Assembly (NCBI GenBank): GCA_934691725.1
Contig: CAKUTF010000010.1
Coordinates: 1 to 64,000, forward strand
Source of the DNA: an uncultured Fibrobacter sp.
Lineage (GTDB): Bacteria; Fibrobacterota; Fibrobacteria; Fibrobacterales; Fibrobacteraceae
DNA: 64,000 nt
Direction of reading: 5' to 3'
Shown piece after piece: positions 44,718 to 52,022 of this stretch (position 1 is its first letter; the number at the start of each line of letters is the position of its first letter). The position numbers and the translations under genes are program-made. Below the pieces are notes generated by a model. It saw nothing but the letters and a program-made list of their open reading frames with translations. It had not been told where the DNA came from and did no database searches.

Positions 44718-45254
44718 ATGAAGAAACAAGGTTTTACCCTGATTGAATTGATGGTCGTCGTGGTCATCATCGGTATACTCGCCGCAGTCGCCGTTCCCAA
44801 GCTGTTCGGCATGATCGCGAAGTCCAAGGCTTCCGAAGTCGGCCCTGCTGCCGGAGAATACGTGAAACTGCAGGATGCGTATCTCGCTGAAAAAGGAGAT
44901 TCCCTCGGTTCATGGCAAAAGATTGGATACAACATGTTCAATAATTCCAATTTTGAATACTATGAAGATGGGACGGTAGTTGGGGATAAAGGCTATAATG
45001 CAAGTGGTGCTAGTGTGGAACTTTCTACTGGGAAAGCAAACGCATGGGGCGCTAGAAACAAGGCAACGCTTAACGATTGTCCGGTTAATTCAACAGCAAA
45101 CAACTGGAATTTAGCCGTCGCAATCAATTCAAATATCGGTGGTTCGGCGGTTTACAATGCAACAACCCCCACTGCAGCTTGTGGAGCTTTGACTCCCAGT
45201 TTTGAAAAATTGACTACAGCATCTTCTGCATCTGCATCTGGAAAAAATCCCTAA
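44718..45254 (+). CDS. pilA: Type IV major pilin (expressed copy)
   Basis: A 178-residue prepilin: short basic leader MKKQG, prepilin-peptidase site G5/F6, then FTLIELMVVVVIIGILAAVA with Glu at mature position 5. Codons 1-47 use GC-rich host-like codons; from codon 48 the gene is AT-rich like the cassettes around it. Codons 48-55 coincide with the 23-bp box. The C-terminal domain ends with LNDC and CGALTPSF blocks like every cassette, consistent with a disulfide loop. It has its own promoter, Shine-Dalgarno and terminator. No other pilus assembly genes are in the window. Confidence 0.92.
   Translation: MKKQGFTLIELMVVVVIIGILAAVAVPKLFGMIAKSKASEVGPAAGEYVKLQDAYLAEKGDSLGSWQKIGYNMFNNSNFEYYEDGTVVGDKGYNASGASVELSTGKANAWGARNKATLNDCPVNSTANNWNLAVAINSNIGGSAVYNATTPTAACGALTPSFEKLTTASSASASGKNP
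44859..44881 (+). repeat. Pilin recombination box, expressed gene
   Basis: A 23-bp sequence within the pilin coding region (codons 48-55). Its ends TACG and CGTA are symmetric about the centre and it has a CTGCAG palindrome in the middle. It is the only copy preceded by pilin leader codons. Confidence 0.85.
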
Positions 45255-45273
45255 AATCACTTCTAAGTTATTG

Positions 45274-45312
45274 ACAAGAACTCTCCGTAAAAAAGAGAGT
45301 TCTTGTATTTTA
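45274..45312 (+). terminator. Terminator after the pilin gene
   Basis: ACAAGAACTCTC pairs perfectly with GAGAGTTCTTGT (12 bp) and is followed by a T-rich run. Confidence 0.85.
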
Positions 45313-45362
45313 TTAACAAAAAAAATGAGGTTTTACGGCAAACTAACATTTCATTAATATAA

Positions 45363-45394
45363 AATAGCCTTGTCGAAATCAAAACAAGGCTATT
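45363..45394. terminator. Terminator after inverted pilin cassette 4
   Basis: AATAGCCTTG and CAAGGCTATT form a perfect 10-bp stem flanked by A-rich and T-rich sequence, placed just past the minus-strand stop of the cassette. Confidence 0.75.
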
Positions 45395-45410
45395 AAAATT
45401 TAAACCATTT

Positions 45411-45797
45411 TTATTTGGATTTAAATCCGCCCACATCAGAAAAACTAGGCGTCAAAGCTTTGCACGCATCACCATCAGCTGTAGCAGTATAAGTAACAGC
45501 TCCGTCATCAGCATTTGAGGCTGCAACAATATTAATAGCCCATGTTCCTGTTCCTGCCGTGCTATGGGCGGCGCAGTCGTTTAATTTTACTTTATTGTCA
45601 ATTGAAAGAGCCTTTTCTGCCGCAGATGTAATTGATGTGGCAGCCGACACACCGTCTTTGTACAAAAAATTGGTTGACTCGCTTGTTGCAGAAGAGCCTG
45701 CGGTGCCGGCGGTATTTTCCCCCGGACCTTTATATCCAATATCAGTCCAAGTGCTGTACATATTTCTTTCCACTACATACGCGTCCTGCAGTTTCAC
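45411..45797 (-). CDS. Silent pilin C-terminal cassette 4 (inverted)
   Basis: A minus-strand open frame equivalent to pilin residue 48 onward (129 codons counting the box Tyr), with no leader or promoter. VKLNDC and CKALTPSF frame the loop as in the other copies. It faces the complete pilin gene: the two 3' ends converge and the boxes lie at the outer ends as inverted repeats 0.9 kb apart. Inverting that segment would place this cassette in frame behind the pilin leader. The Fic gene stop is only 18 bases upstream of its box. Confidence 0.75.
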   Translation of the reverse strand: MKLQDAYVVERNMYSTWTDIGYKGPGENTAGTAGSSATSESTNFLYKDGVSAATSITSAAEKALSIDNKVKLNDCAAHSTAGTGTWAINIVAASNADDGAVTYTATADGDACKALTPSFSDVGGFKSK

Positions 45798-45800
45798 GTA
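45778..45800 (-). repeat. Pilin recombination box, cassette 4 (inverted)
   Basis: A 23-bp box copy on the minus strand, same as the complete-gene copy except a silent T to C at position 18 (identical to cassette 2). Confidence 0.85.
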
Positions 45801-45818
45801 AAAAAAAGCTCCCCAAAA

Positions 45819-47309
45819 TCACCCCTTATGCGCCCCGATGATTTTTTCCATCGCGGAAATTTCCTCGTCGCTTAACTCGGCAAAGTATTCTCTGCGGCGC
45901 ACGGGGAGGCTTCCGCCGTTTTGCTTGACGAAAAGGATAAACTGGTTCGCTTTCTTTTCGGGCATATCGACGACGGCTTGCATTCCCGCCCGAATCTTGT
46001 CGTAGTTCTGGAGGTATGTCAGCTCGGCTTTCCATTCCGTGTGGATTGTTTCCGATACGGTTCTTTGAAATTCTTCGACAATCGGCGTCAAATCCATAAA
46101 ACGGTAAAAGTCCGCGGAATCGTTCCTTACCGTAATTTCTCCGGCATCGCTTATCGAATAATCCAATAATGGCATGAGCCGTTTTGAAAAAGTCTCGAGC
46201 ATTCGGTCATAGATTTCCGCTTTTTTCAATAGGGTCGCCGACACGGGAAAGATGATCTTTGGCGGGGTGAAATGCTTGCTGGCAAGTATATGATGCAACA
46301 GGTAACGATGCGTCCGACCGTTGCCGTCATCGAATGGGTGCAGAAAGACAAAGGAAAATGCGACAATCGCGGAAGCAATCACGGGATCGCAATCCGCTTT
46401 TTTCAAAAGCCTGGCGGAGTCTAGATATGCCAGCATCAGATCGCCGATGTCTTCCGGTTTTGGTGCTATATAGTGGATGCGCTCTTCTGTGGGAGATAAG
46501 GTCTCTCCGACATAAACCTGATCTTCTCTCCAGTTCTTTTGACTATACCTTTCTTCGACAATTGCGTTTTGAATTTTGCAAAGACCGTCTTTTGAAAGGC
46601 AGTCTTTTGCGGCTTCCTGGAGCAGAAGTACAAAATTCTCCGTTTTTTTTCGGGAAGGCGTCTCGCGTTCAATGGCGAAGGATGACTTGGTTTCCTTGAT
46701 GTAGAGAAACTGGACTGCTCGATATAGTAATTCCGCGGAAAAGCTGGAAAGCAAGGCGTCCGAGTCTTGCTTTAATTTGTCCGCACTGTTTTCGAAAATC
46801 GGCTTTGTAATGCGGACCATCGGGCAAAAAAGCGAATTGCCTGGCAGATTGTTGATAATGCGTTGTCTTTTCGCTCGGCTGGAATCTTTGTTGCTTAAAG
46901 AGAACTGTTTGCTTGGGTCTTGTAATTCTACGAAAGGCCCTGAATGGGCGTCATCTAAGGGCAGTTTTTTTCCTGTTAAAAACTCATAGAGAAACCAGAT
47001 GCGACGGCAATAACTCCCTGTGGGTTTTGCCTGAACTTCTTCTAGGAATTCGGATATATCTACTTTTAAAAAAAACGCTTTGAGAATTTCGAGATTGACG
47101 CCCTCGTAACGAATGGCAAAGTTGAGGTTGGCTTGCCAGGTATTTTTTATCGGATGTCGCCAGCGGGAAAAATACCTTTCCGCATAGATGCCTTCTTTTT
47201 TTTCTGTCTGGGTTGAAGTATCTACCAGGAAACTGCGTACCAACGGCGGGAGTACATCCAAGTTGAATTCTTCAATCAAAAAAGAATATCCGATGGCAAC
47301 CATTTTCAA
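45819..47309 (-). CDS. Fic-domain protein (AMPylase-type)
   Basis: A 496-residue Fic protein. The catalytic motif HPFDDGNGRTHRYLL (about residues 324-338) is intact, so transfer of AMP or another nucleotide part to a protein target is likely. An S-x-x-x-E segment (SFAIERE, near residue 210) could be the auto-inhibitory helix of class II Fic proteins, although the following residue is Arg. There is no adjacent antitoxin. It forms the right border of the AT-rich region, and its 3' end abuts pilin cassette 4. Confidence 0.85.
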   Translation of the reverse strand: MKMVAIGYSFLIEEFNLDVLPPLVRSFLVDTSTQTEKKEGIYAERYFSRWRHPIKNTWQANLNFAIRYEGVNLEILKAFFLKVDISEFLEEVQAKPTGSYCRRIWFLYEFLTGKKLPLDDAHSGPFVELQDPSKQFSLSNKDSSRAKRQRIINNLPGNSLFCPMVRITKPIFENSADKLKQDSDALLSSFSAELLYRAVQFLYIKETKSSFAIERETPSRKKTENFVLLLQEAAKDCLSKDGLCKIQNAIVEERYSQKNWREDQVYVGETLSPTEERIHYIAPKPEDIGDLMLAYLDSARLLKKADCDPVIASAIVAFSFVFLHPFDDGNGRTHRYLLHHILASKHFTPPKIIFPVSATLLKKAEIYDRMLETFSKRLMPLLDYSISDAGEITVRNDSADFYRFMDLTPIVEEFQRTVSETIHTEWKAELTYLQNYDKIRAGMQAVVDMPEKKANQFILFVKQNGGSLPVRRREYFAELSDEEISAMEKIIGAHKG

Positions 47310-47414
47310 AATTCCTTATTCTTTCTCAAAAAAGATAGTATGTTTTGCGTGATTTTTCAAAAAATCTTAACGGATGCTTTTGAGATATCCCTGTTCGTGC
47401 AAGGTGCCTTTATG

Positions 47415-47457
47415 TTTTCTCCACTAACTATAAATATGATATAGTTTCTGGAGAAAA
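47415..47457. promoter_or_regulatory. 43-bp two-part perfect dyad
   Basis: TTTTCTCCA and ACTATA on the left are mirrored exactly by TATAGT and TGGAGAAAA on the right, with 3-base breaks between parts and a 7-base centre. It lies between Fic (start 47309) and the end of batE. The double arms and the lack of a T-run suggest an operator for a dimeric or tetrameric regulator, possibly left from a lost toxin-antitoxin gene. Confidence 0.5.
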
Positions 47458-47511
47458 TTTGAAAGACTCTGGACTTTTGAACCGCCAAATTTTACCGGCA
47501 TTTCAATCCGC

Positions 47512-48279
47512 CTAGAAATCTCCTGACCGGATGATTCCCAGTTCGCTCGCCTTGGCGAATCCGTTGATTTTTTCCCCGAGGCGGACGTGCGCCCAGCCGT
47601 CCTTGATGCCGAGGATTTCGACGGAAGTCCCTTCGGAGAGCATATTCAGCGTTTGCGCCTTGTCGCTCGGGCCGCTGGTGATGTCGGCGCTTTCGACGAT
47701 GACGATTCCCTCGGAATAGCTCTTTTCGCGGTAAACCTTGTAGCCCGCGCTGCATACGAAAATTCCGAGCAGAACGGCGACCGGGATGACGCTTAGCGTA
47801 AACGCCGTCTTGGCTTTTGCGCTCCGGGAAAGGATGCGGAAGATGTTGAGCGCTGCGATAAGCCAGACAAGCCCGATGATGATATAGAGCTGCTCGGTCA
47901 TGGAAAAGAAGTGGTGTGCCCTGAAAAGGGATTCTAGGATGGGGTTCTCCTCTTCGGCGGTTTCCTGCTTGTCCTTGGTGAAGCTTCGCGCGAACTTTAA
48001 ATTGTAGAGGTAATCTTCGTTGGCGGGGTCTATCCGAAGCGCCTTTTCGTAATTCAAAATGGATAGTCCGAGGCGTCCTTCGCGGAAATAGGCGTTTCCC
48101 AGGTTGTAAAACAGGTCGCCGCTCTGGAATCCGTTATCGACGCAGTTCTGCCAGGCTTCCGCCGCCGACGTAAAGTCTCCGGCCTTGTAGGAAGCCGCTC
48201 CGGTGTAAAGCGTCTTGCAGGATTCGCTTGCAAAAAGGGACAGGCTAAATGTGAAAACCAGGAACAGGAGCTTTTTCAT
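47512..48279 (-). CDS. batE: BatE-like TPR and SH3 protein
   Basis: A 255-residue membrane-associated protein. A signal peptide is followed by TPR units (SAAEAWQNCVDNGFQSGDLFYNL cut short here as SAAEAWQNC and LFYNLGNAYF), two transmembrane segments (~135-195) and a C-terminal bacterial SH3-like domain (VEILGIKDGWAHVRLGE). This is the BatE layout of the Bat aerotolerance operon. Its ATG overlaps the batD stop by 4 bases. batA, batB and batC are not adjacent. Confidence 0.8.
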   Translation of the reverse strand: MKKLLFLVFTFSLSLFASESCKTLYTGAASYKAGDFTSAAEAWQNCVDNGFQSGDLFYNLGNAYFREGRLGLSILNYEKALRIDPANEDYLYNLKFARSFTKDKQETAEEENPILESLFRAHHFFSMTEQLYIIIGLVWLIAALNIFRILSRSAKAKTAFTLSVIPVAVLLGIFVCSAGYKVYREKSYSEGIVIVESADITSGPSDKAQTLNMLSEGTSVEILGIKDGWAHVRLGEKINGFAKASELGIIRSGDF

Positions 48280-50150
48280 TTGTGGACCTCTAGGCTGTCA
48301 CAAAGTTTTTCGAATTTTTGGATGACGTTTCCGAGTTCCGCCGAGCCTCCTGCGGGGGCGAACCTGGCGTAGGCGCATTCTTCGAGCCACTTGAGAATTT
48401 TTCCTTGCGCTTCTTCGCCGATACCGAGATATTTCAGGTTCGCTTTTTGCTGTTCGCGGGTCATGCCGCGGAATTCCCGGTTGGAAATGTCGGAAAGATA
48501 GTCGATTAGTCCGTTTTCGAGCGCGGCGTAGAAGCCCTTTGAATCGTTTTTCTCCAGAGCAAATTTGGCCTTGGCGATGTTTTTTTTCAGGTTCTTCTTG
48601 GCTTTCGCCTTGCGGACCAGAGCGGCGTCGTTCGAATGCCTGCGGTGCGCGCGGATGAAGAATGTGAAAATTGCATACAGGAAAATCGGCAGGACGAGGA
48701 GGAACCAGAAAAGGAATGTCGCGTAGAAGGAGGGCTTTTGCGAGGAAACGGAACTTACCTGGTGGATGTAGCGGATGTCCCGTCCGAGGTCTTCGATTTC
48801 CGTTTTTGCCTGCGGCGCGTAGGAGGGGGTGCTTGGCGCGAACTGCGCGTTGGCGGAGGCTTCGCCTTTTTCGACCTTGATTTTCCACGGGCCGAGAGTC
48901 TTGCTTTCGTATTTTTTCCGGGAAGGGTTGAACCAGGAATAGGTGATTTCCGGGATGTCGAATTCGCCCTTTTTCTTCGGGTAGAGGAAAATGCGGATGT
49001 TCTTTGTCGTGACGACCTTTCCGCCGCTGACTTTTTTCTGGATGTTTGTTTCGGGCGGGACGGTTCTGAAGTCCGAAAAGTCGGGCAGGACGGGGTCGGT
49101 GACCGTTCCCGGTTTGCCGTCGCCGGAAATCTGGATGGAAAGCGTGAGCGCGTCGCCGAGAGCGAGCGAATCCTTGTCGAATGTCGCGTTAAAGGTGTAG
49201 TTGCCGACCATTCCCGAAAAATCCCTGGGCCTTCCCTGCGCCGGGAGATGGAGAACGTTGATTTTCACGGGAGCGGTTTTCGCTTCGGCTTCCTCGGGTT
49301 CCTGTTGTACGGAAGAGAAGCTCATGGAAAATCCGCCCTTGTTCGTTTTCTTTTCGACGACTTTCGGCTTTCCGACTTTCGTATAGCTGAATTTGAACGG
49401 CGGAATGGAAACCTGTCCGGTTTTTACTGGGGAGAGCCAGGCGAACTTGGCGCTGCCGCGGGCTTCGCGCGGGGCTTCGGGAATCGGAGTGAGCTTCAGG
49501 TCCGATAAGTCGGCCCGGTGCGCGATGAAGTCGTTTCCGAGGTCCATGCTGGTAGCGACGAGGTTTCCCTGGAAATGTTCGAACGTGTGGATGGAAAGCG
49601 TGACGGATAGCTGTTCGCCTTCATAGACTGTCCGCTTGTTCGGGGTGAGCGAGACGGAAACCGCCGCTTCGTCGTAGGATTTTTTCACCTCGATGTTGTT
49701 CAGATGAAAGATGTCGTATTCCTTTTCGCCGATTTTCCAGGAGAGGATTCCTGCGGACTTGACTCCCGTTTGCCGCGGGGCCGCGAGATGGAAACTGTAT
49801 TGCTTGCCGGTTCCGCGCCTTCCGATTCGGACTTCCGAGGAGTCTAGGCCTTTCAGGGCAAAGCCGTTCTGGACGGAAAACTGTGGGATTCCGCGTGGGC
49901 CGTATTCTTCGAGCTTCTGGGTATCGACAACGAACTCGAGAGTGAACGCTTCCCCCGCATCGACGGAATTCTTGTCGATCTGGATTTCCCACGGTCCCTG
50001 GGTAATCAGCTGTCCGGCGTACCTGCCCGAGCCTCCTCCCATCATGGCGGCCATTTGCTGCTGCATCTGTTCCATCATGCTCCAAGGATCGGTCGCCTGT
50101 GCAAAAAGGGAAATGGCAAAAAGAAGAACTGTGAGTAGAAAGCGTTTCAT
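48276..50150 (-). CDS. batD: BatD-like oxygen-tolerance protein
   Basis: A 624-residue exported, membrane-anchored protein with a signal peptide at about 1-18, a low-complexity Met/Gln-rich stretch (MMEQMQQQMAAMMGG), several Ig-like beta domains (DKNSVDAGEAFTLEFVVDT) and one C-terminal transmembrane helix before a cytoplasmic tail. This is the BatD layout. The start at 50150 was chosen by the signal peptide; the frame runs further upstream. It is coupled to batE by a 4-base overlap. Confidence 0.82.
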   Translation of the reverse strand: MKRFLLTVLLFAISLFAQATDPWSMMEQMQQQMAAMMGGGSGRYAGQLITQGPWEIQIDKNSVDAGEAFTLEFVVDTQKLEEYGPRGIPQFSVQNGFALKGLDSSEVRIGRRGTGKQYSFHLAAPRQTGVKSAGILSWKIGEKEYDIFHLNNIEVKKSYDEAAVSVSLTPNKRTVYEGEQLSVTLSIHTFEHFQGNLVATSMDLGNDFIAHRADLSDLKLTPIPEAPREARGSAKFAWLSPVKTGQVSIPPFKFSYTKVGKPKVVEKKTNKGGFSMSFSSVQQEPEEAEAKTAPVKINVLHLPAQGRPRDFSGMVGNYTFNATFDKDSLALGDALTLSIQISGDGKPGTVTDPVLPDFSDFRTVPPETNIQKKVSGGKVVTTKNIRIFLYPKKKGEFDIPEITYSWFNPSRKKYESKTLGPWKIKVEKGEASANAQFAPSTPSYAPQAKTEIEDLGRDIRYIHQVSSVSSQKPSFYATFLFWFLLVLPIFLYAIFTFFIRAHRRHSNDAALVRKAKAKKNLKKNIAKAKFALEKNDSKGFYAALENGLIDYLSDISNREFRGMTREQQKANLKYLGIGEEAQGKILKWLEECAYARFAPAGGSAELGNVIQKFEKLCDSLEVHK

Positions 50151-50186
50151 AACAATCAAAAGATACAAAAAAGCTATCTTTGAACC

Positions 50187-51560
50187 ATGTCTTATCAATC
50201 ATTGGAATCGCTCTTTGACGCTTACCCCAAGATTCAAATGCTAGGCCCGGTCGGCAGCGGAAAATCGAAAATTCTCAGGGAGTTTTCCGAAAGGCATTCC
50301 AGGGTTTCGCTTTCTTCGACGGAAATCCAGCGGCGCATCCAGCGCGCGCTAGCCCCCTTTTGGCAACAGCGTTTTATCAGCCTTCGCGATGATGATGCGC
50401 CCCGTGTCCGCGATTTGCTTTTGAAGCCGAAGTTCTTTTTGAATTCCGCGCACTACGTGGAAGACGATCCGTTTGCGCCGACAGATCCCGAAAAGCTCGA
50501 AGAGGCGCTTTCGATGGCGAACCTTCCCGATACGGTTTTGAAGGTGAAACTGCTGAGCCTTTCGAATGGCGAACTTCGGAGGATTCTCCTCGCGAGGCAG
50601 TGGATGGAGTCGCCCGATTACATCCTGTTCGACGACCCGTTTGGCGGCCTCGATCCGGAATTTCGGACGCACCTCTCGCGGGCGATTTTGAAAATGTCGG
50701 AGACTTCGGTCAAGATGGCGGTAAGCCTGCAGCGCAAGGAAGAACTTCTCCCGGAAATTCCCGCCTTTGTGTATGAAAACGGCGAATTTCGCGCCTACGA
50801 GGGGAAACTTCCCGAAAAGATTCCGGAAGCTTTCGAGAAAAAGCCGGAAATCACGTCGTATGTCGTGGAAAACTTGAAGTCGCCGGCAGCTGTCGGGGAA
50901 ACCCTTTTTGACTTGGAACACGTCCATGTGCGCTACGGTTCCGCGATGATTATCAACGATTTGACGTGGCAGGTGAAAAAGGGAGAACATTGGGTGGTGA
51001 TGGGACCGAACGGAGCCGGTAAGAGCACGCTGCTCGCGCTGCTTTCGGCGGACCATCCGCAGATGTATTCGAACGACATCACCCTTTTCGGGAAGAAGCC
51101 CGGAGCGGGCCTCAACATCTGGGAACACAAGGCCCAAATCGGATTTTTCTCCCCGGAACTCGCGACGCAGTACCGCGAAAAGCTGAACATTTCGGAAGTC
51201 CTCTGCACCGGATTTACGACGGGGCTCGGGCTTTTTACGCCGCCTTCCTGGGAAGAAAAGGCGAAGGCGAAAAACTGGCTGCATGAACTCGGGTTTTCGG
51301 ATGCGGAGCGTCCTTTCGATTCGCTTTCCGCGACGGAACGCCGGCTGGTCCTGATAGCCCGCGCCGCGATTCGCCCGCCCAAGGTTCTGATTCTCGACGA
51401 ACCGACGCAGGGGATGGATGCGGGATTTCGGGAACGCCTCTTTGAACTTCTGGAATTTCTTTCAAGCGAGACGACGATTATTCTCGTAACGCATTACGAT
51501 GCGGAATGGCCCGCGTGCATGACGAACGTGCTGCGGATGCCGAAGTTTTCCCTGGCGTAG
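50187..51560 (+). CDS. ModF-like protein with two ABC ATPase domains
   Basis: A 457-residue cytosolic protein with two tandem ATP-binding cassettes and no membrane domain. The first has Walker A GPVGSGKS, signature LSNGELRRILLAR and Walker B ILFDDPFGGLD. The second has GPNGAGKST, a variant signature LSATERRLVLIAR and ILDEPTQGMD. This is the ModF/PhrA arrangement, whose role in molybdate or repair is not settled. It is divergent from batD. Confidence 0.8.
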   Translation: MSYQSLESLFDAYPKIQMLGPVGSGKSKILREFSERHSRVSLSSTEIQRRIQRALAPFWQQRFISLRDDDAPRVRDLLLKPKFFLNSAHYVEDDPFAPTDPEKLEEALSMANLPDTVLKVKLLSLSNGELRRILLARQWMESPDYILFDDPFGGLDPEFRTHLSRAILKMSETSVKMAVSLQRKEELLPEIPAFVYENGEFRAYEGKLPEKIPEAFEKKPEITSYVVENLKSPAAVGETLFDLEHVHVRYGSAMIINDLTWQVKKGEHWVVMGPNGAGKSTLLALLSADHPQMYSNDITLFGKKPGAGLNIWEHKAQIGFFSPELATQYREKLNISEVLCTGFTTGLGLFTPPSWEEKAKAKNWLHELGFSDAERPFDSLSATERRLVLIARAAIRPPKVLILDEPTQGMDAGFRERLFELLEFLSSETTIILVTHYDAEWPACMTNVLRMPKFSLA

Positions 51561-51562
51561 CT

Positions 51563-51934
51563 TTACAGGATTTTTGTCGCCATGTTCCCCGCATAGACGG
51601 CGAGGATTCCGAGAAAGACGCTCAGGGCCGCGTAGATGGCGAGTGAAAGGACGTTTCCCTCCTTGAAGAGCTGGAGACTTTCGTTCGCAAATGTGGAAAA
51701 CGTGGTAAAGCCGCCGCAGAAGCCGACGGTGAGAAACAGACGGACGTTTGGGCTTAATCCGTGTTCGGAAAGGCCGTAGAAAAGCCCGATGAGAAAGCAG
51801 CCGGCGATGTTTACGGCGAAGGTTCCGATGGGATACGTTCCGGAAAGATGCGCCCCGATAAGCCTTGTCGAAAGAAAACGGCAAACGCCGCCGAGAAAGC
51901 TGCCAAAGCCGACCCAAAGAATCGAATGAATCAT
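51563..51934 (-). CDS. crcB: CrcB/Fluc fluoride channel
   Basis: A 123-residue protein with four hydrophobic helices and the family motifs GVCRFLSTR, GTFAVNIAGCFLIG and GFCGGFTTFSTF. It exports fluoride from the cytoplasm. No fluoride riboswitch is evident in the short upstream gap. It is convergent with the ABC gene. Confidence 0.92.
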   Translation of the reverse strand: MIHSILWVGFGSFLGGVCRFLSTRLIGAHLSGTYPIGTFAVNIAGCFLIGLFYGLSEHGLSPNVRLFLTVGFCGGFTTFSTFANESLQLFKEGNVLSLAIYAALSVFLGILAVYAGNMATKIL

Positions 51935-52022
51935 GCTTCAAATTTAAAAACTCCCGGATTTTCCAAAAATTAAAAGTGGGAAAATTTTGTATTTTTGGGA
52001 TTTCAAAAACGAAGGATTTGCC

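Noticed and set aside
40402..45800. Integron-type cassette array
   Set aside because: Cassettes are in both orientations, separated by unrelated genes, have no attC-like 3' site, and no integrase is nearby.
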